Below are positions 34,052 through 42,904 of a stretch of 64,000 nucleotides of DNA, piece by piece. The stretch covers positions 1,736,001-1,800,000 of the forward strand of contig JAWLBI010000001.1 in assembly GCA_041394985.1 (NCBI GenBank), written 5' to 3'. The position numbers and the translations under genes are program-made. Every line of letters starts with the position of its first letter. Within the stretch, counting starts at the first letter, position 1. This stretch comes from JAGLON01 sp041394985. GTDB lineage: Bacteria > Zixibacteria > MSB-5A5 > GN15 > JAAZOE01. The notes beneath the pieces are model-generated. The model saw only the letters and a program-made list of their open reading frames with translations, was not told where the DNA came from and made no database searches.

Positions 34052-35551
34052 ATGCAGTTCCGTTCAAAACAAATCAAGGTATCTGTGCGCAGTATACTCT
34101 GCGGTTTTATCCTCTTATCGTTATCTCTGCCTGCCGGAGCGCAGGATTCTTTGTGGGCGTTGAATTATGGTGGAGTCTTTGCCGAATCGGCCGGTTCCCT
34201 GGTACGGCTGACATCAGGCGACTTGGTTCTCTGTGGTTCAACCTATTCGTATGGCGCCGGTGATCATGATATCTATGTCGTGCGCACCGATTCGGTTGGA
34301 ACAACCGTCTGGGCGGAAACCTTTGGCGGAAGCGGTACCGAATACGGCCGGGATATTCAGAAGACCTCTGATGGCGGATTCGTTATAGTCGGTTCGACGA
34401 CCTCGACCGGTGCGGGTAATCGCGATGTGTATATCGTAAAAATCGACAGCACCGGCAGCGAACTCTGGTCGAAGACCTACGGCGGGACATCTCATGATGA
34501 CGGCGCCTCGATTCGCGAATTATATGACGGTGGATTTATCGTCTGTGGAACGACGGAGTCGTTCGGCACTGGTACTGACATGTATCTGATTCGGACAGAC
34601 AGCAATGGCGACAGTTTGTGGACAAAAACGTACGGCGGATCATCGGGAGAATCGGGAGCGGCCGTACGCGTGACTGCGGACAGCGGATTCGTCCTGATTG
34701 GAAATACCGGTTCCTACGGCACCGGCTACAGCAGTATGTATGCGGTGCGGACCGACAGTATCGGCGATACACTCTGGACAGCCACATACGGCAATGACCG
34801 GGCAGATTTGGGCGCTACGGTTGAATTGACCAGCGATAACGGCTTTATCTTCGGCGGGACAACGGTCGAGGATGGTGAAAATTACTATGATGCCTATGTC
34901 GTCAAGACGGATTCGTTGGGAGTCCTGGAGTGGGACAGCGCCTACGGCGGTGCCTATGAGGATCGTATTTATTCGATACAGACGACGCCGGATGGCGGGT
35001 ATATTCTCGGAGGGGCCTCGGAAGCTTCGGGGGCTCGGAAAATGGATGTGCTGCTGATCAAGATAGACGGCGGCGGCAATACTGAGTGGCAGGATGAGAT
35101 TGGCGGGAACGAAACGGATGCCTGTCGGGCGATTATATTGGACAGCCAGAATGATTATGTCTGCCTGGGGTATACGTATTCCAGTACAGCCGGGAGTTCG
35201 GATCTGTATCTGGTCAAGTATCAGCGGGCGGGCGCGACGGCAGTCGATGAAGACGGCAATCAGATCCCGGATCATTTCGTTGTGCTGGAGCAAAATTATC
35301 CGAATCCGTTCAATCTGCAGACGACAATCGAGTTTTCCTTGCCGAGCTGGTCGGAGTATCGGCTCACTATCTACAATATCCTGGGACAGGTTGTTCGGAG
35401 CTGGGAGAAGGATTTCGTACCGGCGGGGTCGTATACCATTAGCTGGGACGGTCGTGATGCCTGGGGTGACGTAGTTGCGTCGGGGATATATCTGTATCGG
35501 CTGGAGGCCGGTGAATGTATGGAATCGAAAAAGATGGTGTTATTGAAGTAA
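34052..35551 (+). CDS. Secreted beta-propeller-like protein with C-terminal sorting domain
   Basis: 499 residues. Signal peptide (about 1-33, ending AGAQ), then about seven repeats of ~55 residues of the type TYGG-x-x-x-(D/E)-x-(A/G) ... DGGF(I/V)(V/L)xGxTxSxG ... DxYx(V/I)(R/K)TDSxGxxLW, a delta-60 / propeller-like repeat. The last ~85 residues (NYPNPFNLQTTIEF ... WDGRDAWGDVVASGIYLYRL ... KKMVLLK) are the FlgD-Ig/type IX secretion type A sorting domain. So it is probably exported across the outer membrane and anchored at the surface. The ligand is unknown. Confidence 0.82.
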   Translation: MQFRSKQIKVSVRSILCGFILLSLSLPAGAQDSLWALNYGGVFAESAGSLVRLTSGDLVLCGSTYSYGAGDHDIYVVRTDSVGTTVWAETFGGSGTEYGRDIQKTSDGGFVIVGSTTSTGAGNRDVYIVKIDSTGSELWSKTYGGTSHDDGASIRELYDGGFIVCGTTESFGTGTDMYLIRTDSNGDSLWTKTYGGSSGESGAAVRVTADSGFVLIGNTGSYGTGYSSMYAVRTDSIGDTLWTATYGNDRADLGATVELTSDNGFIFGGTTVEDGENYYDAYVVKTDSLGVLEWDSAYGGAYEDRIYSIQTTPDGGYILGGASEASGARKMDVLLIKIDGGGNTEWQDEIGGNETDACRAIILDSQNDYVCLGYTYSSTAGSSDLYLVKYQRAGATAVDEDGNQIPDHFVVLEQNYPNPFNLQTTIEFSLPSWSEYRLTIYNILGQVVRSWEKDFVPAGSYTISWDGRDAWGDVVASGIYLYRLEAGECMESKKMVLLK

Positions 35552-35580
35552 AAAAGTTTTTACCCGAGATGTTTCCCATA

Positions 35581-35608
35581 AAAAAAACCCCCGACGCGTC
35601 GGGGGTTT
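35581..35608. terminator. Bidirectional terminator
   Basis: AAACCCCCGAC (35585-35595) pairs with GTCGGGGGTTT (35598-35608). On the minus strand a run of seven T follows, on the plus strand only TTT; it serves mainly the PEP-CTERM gene and also the propeller gene. Confidence 0.85.
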
Positions 35609-35633
35609 ATTGCTTTGTCTGAACACATAGGTG

Positions 35634-36227
35634 TTATTTTTTGCGGCGATACAGTCCGAGTCCGGCCAGACCGGCGCCGAGGAGGATCAGCGTCGTCGGT
35701 TCGGGAACTGCAGTCGTCGTAACGGTCACGGTCACGCCATCGTTGTAGAAGTGGCAGTCGGGGTCGATACCGAATCCGAACACGCCGTCGGAAGCATACT
35801 GGTTGGCAGTCGTGATGAGACCATCATAATCGCTGAGGTTGAACGAAATATCTATACCGGGACCGCCACCGATCGGATCGGTGTACGTGTCGATGTACGT
35901 GCCCATGCCTTCGAATTCGTTGCCATCGACCGGAGCCACGAAATAATCGTAGATGCGATTCGTGCCGATAGTCGGATTGTCGAGCAGGTTCAGGTACAGC
36001 CAGTTTTCTTCCGGCTGCCAGTTGTAGATGTTATCGAAGCTCAGCGTGATCTCAGTGATAGCCTCGTTGGTATGATTCCATTCGATACCCCATTCATAGG
36101 CGTAGGCATGTGACAGGTCCCACAGATCCTCGGGGGAGGGCTGGAACGTGTACACATCGGCCTGAACCGTAGCGGTTCCGAGGACCATCAGAGTTGCAAA
36201 CAAAGTTGCGATAAACAGTTTTTTCAT
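35634..36227 (-). CDS. PEP-CTERM sorting-domain protein
   Basis: 197 residues. Signal peptide (about 1-23, ending VQA), an Asp/Tyr/Trp-rich beta-type mature region, and a C-terminal sorting signal VPEPTTLILLGAGLAGLGLY followed by RRKK. PEP-CTERM proteins are processed by exosortase and linked to exopolysaccharide; no exosortase is in the window, so it must be elsewhere. The gene stands alone. It is followed by the terminator at 35581 and preceded by a long AT-rich region. Confidence 0.9.
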   Translation of the reverse strand: MKKLFIATLFATLMVLGTATVQADVYTFQPSPEDLWDLSHAYAYEWGIEWNHTNEAITEITLSFDNIYNWQPEENWLYLNLLDNPTIGTNRIYDYFVAPVDGNEFEGMGTYIDTYTDPIGGGPGIDISFNLSDYDGLITTANQYASDGVFGFGIDPDCHFYNDGVTVTVTTTAVPEPTTLILLGAGLAGLGLYRRKK

Positions 36228-36952
36228 CGATCTGGTTCCTGTTAGAAATATGTTTTGCTAAGATATTAGCAAAAAGCAGACCATTGTTGTATAAAACACA
36301 AAATAATGGTTAAGTTGTTGTATCATAATGGAATAAATTATTATATCGATTGCTGGTATTTATGAGAAAGTGAGGTCAAAGTGTCCGAGATTCCGACACT
36401 ATTTGCGATACTAGTGCCGCAATGGGCGTAATGTGTTGTTGTGTAATATATTCTGGGGCGTCAGAACTTGTCAGTCTAATGTACACAGAAAAGGTGGCTT
36501 TTCATGAGAAGCAGTGAGCTTTTTGAATGATAGAATCGAGAGACGCTGATGAGGTTAATAGTCTTGATTTGGGAAGTAACAACGCAAAAAAAAGATCAAA
36601 ATAGTTGAGAGTTTTACTGCTCATTACTCATAAGACAAGACGTGAAAATAGAATGTGGACGAAATTACCCCGTGATTAAATCTGCATTTGGTGAGCGATA
36701 ACCCATTATGGAGTAGCGGCATATTTATTCAAAAGGGGAGAGAAATAGTCGATGTATATGGTTAATTGATAATGGATAAATTAGGGCGAAATAGTCTCGT
36801 ATCGCCATAAAATTATGTAAGAGAAATATTTTTAACTCTTGACAAGGAGCGGAAAAGTTCGTTTTTTCACGTGAGCTTGTTAATTAATTCACAAGCAGAC
36901 GTGTGCCTGTTTGTAAAACTCAGAATATGCTGAGGTTTTGGAGAAAGTTGGT
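36228..36952. other. Long AT-rich intergenic region, with possible sigma-54 site at 36405-36418
   Basis: 725 bases without a convincing gene. On the minus strand GG-N10-GC (CGGCACTAGTATCGCA, plus-strand 36404-36419) fits the sigma-54 -24/-12 spacing with a mismatch and would point to the PEP-CTERM gene; PEP-CTERM genes of other bacteria use RpoN with the PrsK/PrsR pair. AGTGTC-N9-GACACT (36380-36400) is a nearby inverted repeat. The -24/-12 call is weak. I see nothing else. Confidence 0.3.
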
Positions 36953-38209
36953 ATGAACGCCGAAAACTGGGATTGGGAAGCGAAGAAAAAGCAAGTCACT
37001 GACTTAGAGGCAAAACAGAGCACTTTTTCGCGCATCGACGAATTGACGGTCAGTCCTGACGGCGAAAAAATAGCCGCGCCGGTGCAGGTCGAAGGCGGAT
37101 TTACGGCTTTCGTCAACGACGAAGTATGGCCGGAACCTGCCGAACTTTTGTGGCATCTCAGATTTTTGCCCGACGGGCGCCTGTTCGCTTTGACGCGTAT
37201 CGACGACGAGTGGACGGTAACTATGGACGGCAAGCCGTGGGATGAGCGGTTCGAGTATGCCTGGCTGCCGAAGGTGTCGGGCAATGGCAAATCGTTGGGA
37301 GTCCTTTATAAGCGCGACGACCAATATGGTGTCGCGATTGAGGGAAAGCCGTGGGAAAACGGTTTTCTGACGATTCGAGATTATTGTCTGAGTCCCGATG
37401 GTTCACGGGCCGCGGCGACCGTTCAGATGGAGGCGCTGGCCGAGGCCGATATATTCGGATTCGCCAGGGGGACCTGGTCGGTGGCGGTCGATGGTGTGGC
37501 ATGGAATAAGATTTTCATAAATGCATGGTCTCCGGTTTTCAACGACGACGGGTCGAAGGTCGCCGCGGAGATTCGCTCGGCCATGTTCGAGTATTCAATT
37601 GCTGTCAACGGTGATGTCTGGCCGAGAAAATTCGGATGCGTGTGGGCGCCGCTGTTTCGTCCCGGCAATGGTTCGGCACTTGCGCCCGTGAAAGATGCGG
37701 GGCAATGGGTACCGGCCGAGAATGGTTCGCCTATCTGGGAGGGTAGGTTTAACCAGGTGTGGCACCTGGTGTTCAGCCCGGACGGAAAAAAGATTGCAGC
37801 GGTCGTGTCGCCGGAATTCGGACGCTGGACAATCGCCGTAGACGGTGTCTCGTGGAAGAAGACGTGGGGCGATATGGTCGAAAGGCCGATTTTCTCGCCT
37901 GATGGTTCGCGCGTCGCGGCAGTAGTAAAAAATAATGACCGCTGGTCGATTGCGGTTGACGGTGCGGTTTGGGCAGCGGATTTCGATATGATGTGGAATC
38001 CGGTGTTCAGCCCGTGCGGTAAACACGTTATTGCCAAGGCTGAGAAAAACGGGAAGTATTGCGCTGTCCTCGACGGCAAGTCGGGGCGCGGCTATGAAAA
38101 GTTATGGGAGCCGCTGTTCAGTCCCGACGGCAAATTCATTTTGCTCAAATACGTCGAAGGCGGCGTGTATTATCGGCAGGTTGTCCCGGTCGGCGAGATG
38201 CCGGGTTAA
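36953..38209 (+). CDS. TmcD-like Trp-rich beta-propeller subunit of a respiratory complex
   Basis: 418 residues from ATG 36953, with no signal peptide or membrane helix, so it is cytoplasmic. It contains about eight repeats of roughly 45 residues (W-x-P-(V/L)-FSPDG-x-x-(I/V)-AAVV ... RW(T/S)IAVDGVxW) and about 23 Trp. TmcD of the Desulfovibrio Tmc complex is likewise Trp-rich. It lies 33 bases before the HmcE/TmcC-like gene, as the first gene of the operon. Its role in Tmc is not known. Confidence 0.7.
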   Translation: MNAENWDWEAKKKQVTDLEAKQSTFSRIDELTVSPDGEKIAAPVQVEGGFTAFVNDEVWPEPAELLWHLRFLPDGRLFALTRIDDEWTVTMDGKPWDERFEYAWLPKVSGNGKSLGVLYKRDDQYGVAIEGKPWENGFLTIRDYCLSPDGSRAAATVQMEALAEADIFGFARGTWSVAVDGVAWNKIFINAWSPVFNDDGSKVAAEIRSAMFEYSIAVNGDVWPRKFGCVWAPLFRPGNGSALAPVKDAGQWVPAENGSPIWEGRFNQVWHLVFSPDGKKIAAVVSPEFGRWTIAVDGVSWKKTWGDMVERPIFSPDGSRVAAVVKNNDRWSIAVDGAVWAADFDMMWNPVFSPCGKHVIAKAEKNGKYCAVLDGKSGRGYEKLWEPLFSPDGKFILLKYVEGGVYYRQVVPVGEMPG

Positions 38210-38242
38210 TAAACGATTCCGAACTCTGGTAGAGGGATTGTC

Positions 38243-38890
38243 ATGTACGAATTTTCGCGAGGACCGCTGGTCTGGATCGCTTTCGCCGTTTTCTTCGGCG
38301 GAGGTCTGTACCGGATAATTTCCACCATTATGAAGGCCAAGAAAGACAAAGTCGTTTGGCCGTATATGCGGTGGAAATACAGTCTGCGTTCCATCTTCCA
38401 TTGGATCGTGCCGTTCGGTTCGAAGAACATGCGGATGCGGCCGGCATTTACGATTTTTTCTTTCGCATTTCACATTTGTCTGCTGTGCGTTCCCCTCTTT
38501 ACGCTGGGACATATCCTGTTAATCGAGGAATCCTGGGGAATCGGCTGGTGGACGCTGCCGGGAGGCCTGAGCACGCTGATGACGTTTATCGTCGTCCTCG
38601 GCGGTATCCTGTTCGGGCTGCGGCGGATTGCCGACCCGACGGTGCGGCTGGTGACCTCGGCCGGTGACTTTGTTTTGTTGTGCATTGTACTGGCGCCGTT
38701 TATAACCGGGCTGTTGGCCTCGTTCCAGGCGTTCGACTATCAAACGATTATTATCCTGCACATGTGGAGCGGCGCGATCTGGTTATGCATCGTCCCGTTC
38801 ACCCGCATCGTGCACATGATTATGTTCCCGCTGACGCGCGGATATATGGGCTGTGAATTCGGATTCGTTCGCAGTGCCAGAGACTGGTAA
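38243..38890 (+). CDS. hmcE: HmcE/TmcC-like membrane cytochrome b subunit
   Basis: 215 residues, NarI-like, with about five membrane helices and His residues facing the membrane (FHICLLCVPL, GHILLI, LHMWSG, RIVHMIM) that probably hold two b haems. It transfers electrons between quinone and the FeS subunit encoded next. The sizes of HmcE and TmcC in Desulfovibrio vulgaris are similar (just over 210 residues), and the two are homologous, so sequence alone does not separate them. It is 36 bases before hmcF. Confidence 0.83.
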   Translation: MYEFSRGPLVWIAFAVFFGGGLYRIISTIMKAKKDKVVWPYMRWKYSLRSIFHWIVPFGSKNMRMRPAFTIFSFAFHICLLCVPLFTLGHILLIEESWGIGWWTLPGGLSTLMTFIVVLGGILFGLRRIADPTVRLVTSAGDFVLLCIVLAPFITGLLASFQAFDYQTIIILHMWSGAIWLCIVPFTRIVHMIMFPLTRGYMGCEFGFVRSARDW

Positions 38891-38926
38891 CATCAGTGAT
38901 GCGTTATCTGTGGAGGTAGCGACTAC

Positions 38927-40252
38927 ATGAGCCAAGAAATCGAACCCGTTGCCGATCTCGGCCTCGATGAAGCGATAAAGAAACTAACCCCGGAGCAAAT
39001 CGAGAAGACGGTCAATGCCGTCCTCGATAACGAGTGCGCGGCTCGTCTCCAGGTATACATGGATACCTGCGTTCGCTGCGGGTTGTGCGCTGAGGCCTGT
39101 CATACCTACTTGTCCCGGGATAAAGATCCCAATTTTGCGCCTGTTTCCAAGGTGAGAAACACCATCTGGGAATTGGTCAAGCGCAAAGGAAAAGTCGATG
39201 CCGCCTTCGTGCGGAAGATGGCGGTCACCGCATTTACCGAGTGCGGCGCCTGCCGCCGGTGCAGCATGTACTGCCCGTTCGGTATCGATATCGCCTATGA
39301 GATTATGACGGTGCGGCGTATTTGCGCGAAGCTGGGAGTCGTCCCGCAATATTTACAGGATACGACCAACAGCCATTCGGCCACCAACAATCAGATGTGG
39401 GTGCAGCAGGACGAGTGGATCGATACGCTCCAGTGGCAGGAGGAAGAGGCGCTGGGCGAAATTCCGACGGCTCGCATTCCGCTGGAAAAAGAGGGCGCCG
39501 AAATCATGTATTCGGTCATCGCACCGGAGCCGAAGATTCTGGCGCAGTTGATCGGTAATATCGCGATAATTATGCGCGTCGCCGGACTGGATTGGACAAT
39601 GCCTGCCACAGATGGCTGGGACAATTCGAACATGGCGATGTATTCAGGTGATTTCGAAATCATGTCGCGTGTCGAGCGGCTCCACTGGGAAACGGCGGCT
39701 CGGCTGAAAGTCAAGAAAATCGTCATGGGCGAGTGCGGCCATGCCTTTCGCGGTGCGGTATATGACGGCCCGCGCTATTTGGGCTGGCAGTTCCCGCCGA
39801 TTAAGATGGTACATGCGATCGAGTTCTATTACGATCTGATTTCCTCGGGGCGCATCAAGATAAAAGAGAAGTTTAAAGAGAAGGTGACGCTGCAGGATCC
39901 GTGTAATACGGTGCGCGGTCGCGGACTGGGCGATAAGCTGCGGTATGTCATCAATGCGACCTGTGAGGATTTCGTCGAAATGACACCGAATCAGGAGCAT
40001 AATTATTGCTGCGCCGCTGGCGGCGGTATTATCAACTGCGGCCCGCCGTGGAAGCGCGATCGTATGATTTCAAACCGTGTGAAGGCCGAGCAAATAGCGG
40101 GGACCGGCGCGGATATCGTTATCACGCCGTGTCATAACTGTCACAGCGGTATCGAGGATATCATCGGGCATTACAAGCTGGGTAAACATGTCAAATTTAT
40201 CAGCGAGATTCTCATGCAGACGATGGAAATCCCGGACGAGTTGAGAGGGTGA
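38927..40252 (+). CDS. hmcF: HmcF/TmcB-like HdrD-type iron-sulphur subunit
   Basis: 441 residues. Two [4Fe-4S] motifs CVRCGLCAEACH (about 46) and CGACRRCSMYCPFG (about 107), and two CCG-type domains, the second with NYCCAAGGGIINCGPPW and ITPCHNCHSG (about 360-405). It is cytoplasmic, similar to heterodisulphide reductase subunit D, and probably accepts or gives electrons through the b-type subunit to a cytoplasmic partner such as a thiol/disulphide. In Desulfovibrio Hmc, HmcF is the last gene; here it precedes hmcA. Confidence 0.87.
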   Translation: MSQEIEPVADLGLDEAIKKLTPEQIEKTVNAVLDNECAARLQVYMDTCVRCGLCAEACHTYLSRDKDPNFAPVSKVRNTIWELVKRKGKVDAAFVRKMAVTAFTECGACRRCSMYCPFGIDIAYEIMTVRRICAKLGVVPQYLQDTTNSHSATNNQMWVQQDEWIDTLQWQEEEALGEIPTARIPLEKEGAEIMYSVIAPEPKILAQLIGNIAIIMRVAGLDWTMPATDGWDNSNMAMYSGDFEIMSRVERLHWETAARLKVKKIVMGECGHAFRGAVYDGPRYLGWQFPPIKMVHAIEFYYDLISSGRIKIKEKFKEKVTLQDPCNTVRGRGLGDKLRYVINATCEDFVEMTPNQEHNYCCAAGGGIINCGPPWKRDRMISNRVKAEQIAGTGADIVITPCHNCHSGIEDIIGHYKLGKHVKFISEILMQTMEIPDELRG

Positions 40253-40280
40253 TGCTATGGGCAGGGAGGAAGTACAAGGC

Positions 40281-41810
40281 ATGATTCGACCGATACTGTT
40301 ACTGATCTCGATGCTGATGCTGTGCGCGCTTTCGCTTGTCGGCCTCACCGGATGCGGCGAGACGCAGGCGACGGAAACCGTCGAGCGGGCGGATATCATT
40401 ACCATCGACGAGATGAGAAACTTCGGGCGGCTCGAGCGTCCGGTCGTGTTGTTCCCGCACGATTTGCACACGCAGGCGCTGGCGGCCGAGGGGAAGTCCT
40501 GCGAGACATGCCATATCAAGATGGAAAACGGCAAATACGCGCCGTTGTTCAAGCGGGTCGCGAATACCGATTATGATACCGTCATGAATCTGTATCATGA
40601 TGCCTGTATCCAATGTCATAAGGAGACGACCGGCGATAAGACCGGACCGGTTACCTGCGGCGAATGCCACCGCAAAGATGCGAAGTTCATCTCGACCTGG
40701 ACGGAAATCGGATTCAACCGCTCGCTGCATTATCGCCATGAGCAGGCGAATATGGAAAAGTGCGATCACTGCCACCATGTCTATGATGAGCAGCAGAAGA
40801 AACTGGTATACGTCAAGAACCAGGAAAGCTCATGCCGAGATTGCCATAAGAAGGAAAAAATCGATAACCGGTTGTCACTCGAGCAGGCGGCACATTATAA
40901 ATGCTTCGGGTGTCATCTGGAGAATCCGGAAACCGGACCGACGACCTGTGCGGGATGCCATGACAAACAGATGCAGATGGATATCAAGGTCGTGGAACAC
41001 CCGGCGCGTCTCTATCGGAATCAGCCTGATTATACATATCTGAGTCCGGACGATGCGGAACTGGTGCATGCCAAATTGCCGGTCGTGAATTTCGCTCATA
41101 TCGACCACGAGCAGTATCTGGACAAGTGCCGCACCTGCCATCATGAGACGATGAAAGCGTGCAACGAGTGCCATCTGCTGGATCCGGGCGAAGATGCGGT
41201 TACGACCGTGACGCTACAACAGGCGATGCATGATATGCAATCCAAGCACAGTTGTGCCGGCTGTCATGCCGAGAAGAAGTCGCAGACGCAGTGCGCGGGC
41301 TGTCATGCGTTGATGGAACAGGGGAAACTCACCGATCATGCCTGTACGATCTGTCATTCGGGGCCGAAACCGGACGAACTCGCCAAGATGTCAACGGCGG
41401 CTCGGACTCGGAAACCGGCGGGTCGGAATATGGAAAAGCTGAGTTTCCGTATGAAAGATATCCCCGATACGGTGTATATCGGGCGGCTATCCAATAAGTA
41501 TGAGGCGGCCGCATTTCCGCATAAGAAGATCATTGAAAAGTTGATGACTTATATAGGTGACAGCAAAATCGCGACCTATTTCCACGGTCAGGAAGATGTT
41601 GTCTGTCGCGGCTGTCATCATCATACGCCGGTCGGTGAAACGCCGCCATTGTGCGAGAGCTGCCACACGCGGCCGTTCAATGAAGAAGATTTACTCAAGC
41701 CCGGATTGTTCGGCGCATTCCATCGCCAGTGTCTGGGTTGTCATGAGGCCATGAACATAACGGAACCTTCAGATTGTGTCGGATGCCACGCCAAGAAGGC
41801 CGGCAACTGA
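40281..41810 (+). CDS. hmcA: HmcA-like 16-haem cytochrome c, predicted lipoprotein
   Basis: 509 residues from ATG 40281; the in-frame ATG at 40257 is possible but would put eight charged residues before the signal. The signal ends in a lipobox LTGC, so the protein should be lipid-anchored in the periplasm, which is unlike soluble HmcA of Desulfovibrio. I count 16 CxxCH motifs, the same number as HmcA, arranged as cytochrome c3-like modules with distal His residues between. It links periplasmic electron donors such as hydrogenase or formate dehydrogenase to HmcB-F. Confidence 0.88.
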   Translation: MIRPILLLISMLMLCALSLVGLTGCGETQATETVERADIITIDEMRNFGRLERPVVLFPHDLHTQALAAEGKSCETCHIKMENGKYAPLFKRVANTDYDTVMNLYHDACIQCHKETTGDKTGPVTCGECHRKDAKFISTWTEIGFNRSLHYRHEQANMEKCDHCHHVYDEQQKKLVYVKNQESSCRDCHKKEKIDNRLSLEQAAHYKCFGCHLENPETGPTTCAGCHDKQMQMDIKVVEHPARLYRNQPDYTYLSPDDAELVHAKLPVVNFAHIDHEQYLDKCRTCHHETMKACNECHLLDPGEDAVTTVTLQQAMHDMQSKHSCAGCHAEKKSQTQCAGCHALMEQGKLTDHACTICHSGPKPDELAKMSTAARTRKPAGRNMEKLSFRMKDIPDTVYIGRLSNKYEAAAFPHKKIIEKLMTYIGDSKIATYFHGQEDVVCRGCHHHTPVGETPPLCESCHTRPFNEEDLLKPGLFGAFHRQCLGCHEAMNITEPSDCVGCHAKKAGN

Positions 41811-41836
41811 CGGTAATCGACGAAGGAGCAAAATAG

Positions 41837-42904
41837 ATGAGTACGTCACGCAGAAATTTTCTGAAATGGTTGGCCGGAGCCGGAGCCGCCGCGGCGATTC
41901 CGAAGAGCGCCCGGGCTCAGCATGACCATTTCGAGGGATATCCCGACAGTTACGGGGTGCTCCATGATGCGACGCTGTGCGTCGGTTGTCGATCGTGCGA
42001 GGCCGCCTGTAATGAGGTCAACGATCTGCCGAAGCCTGAAATCCCGTTTGACGACAAATCGGTGTTCGAGAAAATTCGCCGCACCGACGATACGAATTAC
42101 ACGGTCGTCAATAAATACAAAGACGGTCCGCCTCCGAAAGGCGGCGTGTTTCGCAAGTTTCAGTGTAATCACTGCAAGGAACCTGCCTGCGCATCGGCCT
42201 GCTTCGTCGGCGCATTCAAGAAGACGCCGGAAGGCGCGGTGCTGTACAATGCCGATGTTTGTGTCGGGTGCCGGTACTGTTTGATTGCCTGCCCGTTCAA
42301 TGTCCCGACTTATACATACAACAAGGCGCTGGAACCGGTCGTGATGAAGTGCACGTTGTGCCATCCGCGGGTGAAAGAGGGGAAACTGCCGGGCTGCGTT
42401 CAAGCCTGTCCGATGGAAGCCCTGACATTCGGTAAACGGGAAGACCTGATTACGATCGCCAAAGAGCGGATGCGGAAATATCCCGATCGCTATGTAAATC
42501 ACATCTACGGCGAGCAGGAAGTCGGCGGAACCAACTGGTTGTATATATCAGGTGAGCCGTTCGAAGAAATCGGTCTGCGTACCGATCTCGGTGTGACGCC
42601 GGCTCCGGAGTTGACCTCCGGTGCGCTGGCGATGGTGCCGGTCGTCATCGGTATGTGGCCGGTGCTGCTTGGTGGCATCTATGTCATCAGCCGCCGCAAG
42701 GATATCATCGCGAAGAAGGAAAAGGAAGAGGCCGTGGCCGACATGAAGGCTGTGACGACTGCCGAAGGCGATGATCGCGTTCAGAAGGCGAAAGATCAGG
42801 CCGCGAAACAGCAGGAGTTCGCTATCAAGCGGGAGGTCAAGAAGGCGTTGGAAGAGGCTGCCAAGGCGAAAGAATCCGAAGCGGGCGAGGAGGGCAAATC
42901 ATGA
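41837..42904 (+). CDS. hmcB: HmcB-like periplasmic ferredoxin subunit
   Basis: 355 residues with a Tat signal (SRRNFLK, then AGAGAAAAI). Four [4Fe-4S] clusters: CVGCRSCEAAC, CNHCKEPACASAC, CVGCRYCLIAC and CTLCHPR ... CVQACP, the HmcB/DmsB plan. A C-terminal membrane helix (about 255-277) anchors it, followed by a long Lys/Glu/Ala-rich cytoplasmic tail. It passes electrons from HmcA to HmcC. The stop overlaps hmcC by four bases. GAAGGAG precedes the ATG. Confidence 0.9.
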   Translation: MSTSRRNFLKWLAGAGAAAAIPKSARAQHDHFEGYPDSYGVLHDATLCVGCRSCEAACNEVNDLPKPEIPFDDKSVFEKIRRTDDTNYTVVNKYKDGPPPKGGVFRKFQCNHCKEPACASACFVGAFKKTPEGAVLYNADVCVGCRYCLIACPFNVPTYTYNKALEPVVMKCTLCHPRVKEGKLPGCVQACPMEALTFGKREDLITIAKERMRKYPDRYVNHIYGEQEVGGTNWLYISGEPFEEIGLRTDLGVTPAPELTSGALAMVPVVIGMWPVLLGGIYVISRRKDIIAKKEKEEAVADMKAVTTAEGDDRVQKAKDQAAKQQEFAIKREVKKALEEAAKAKESEAGEEGKS

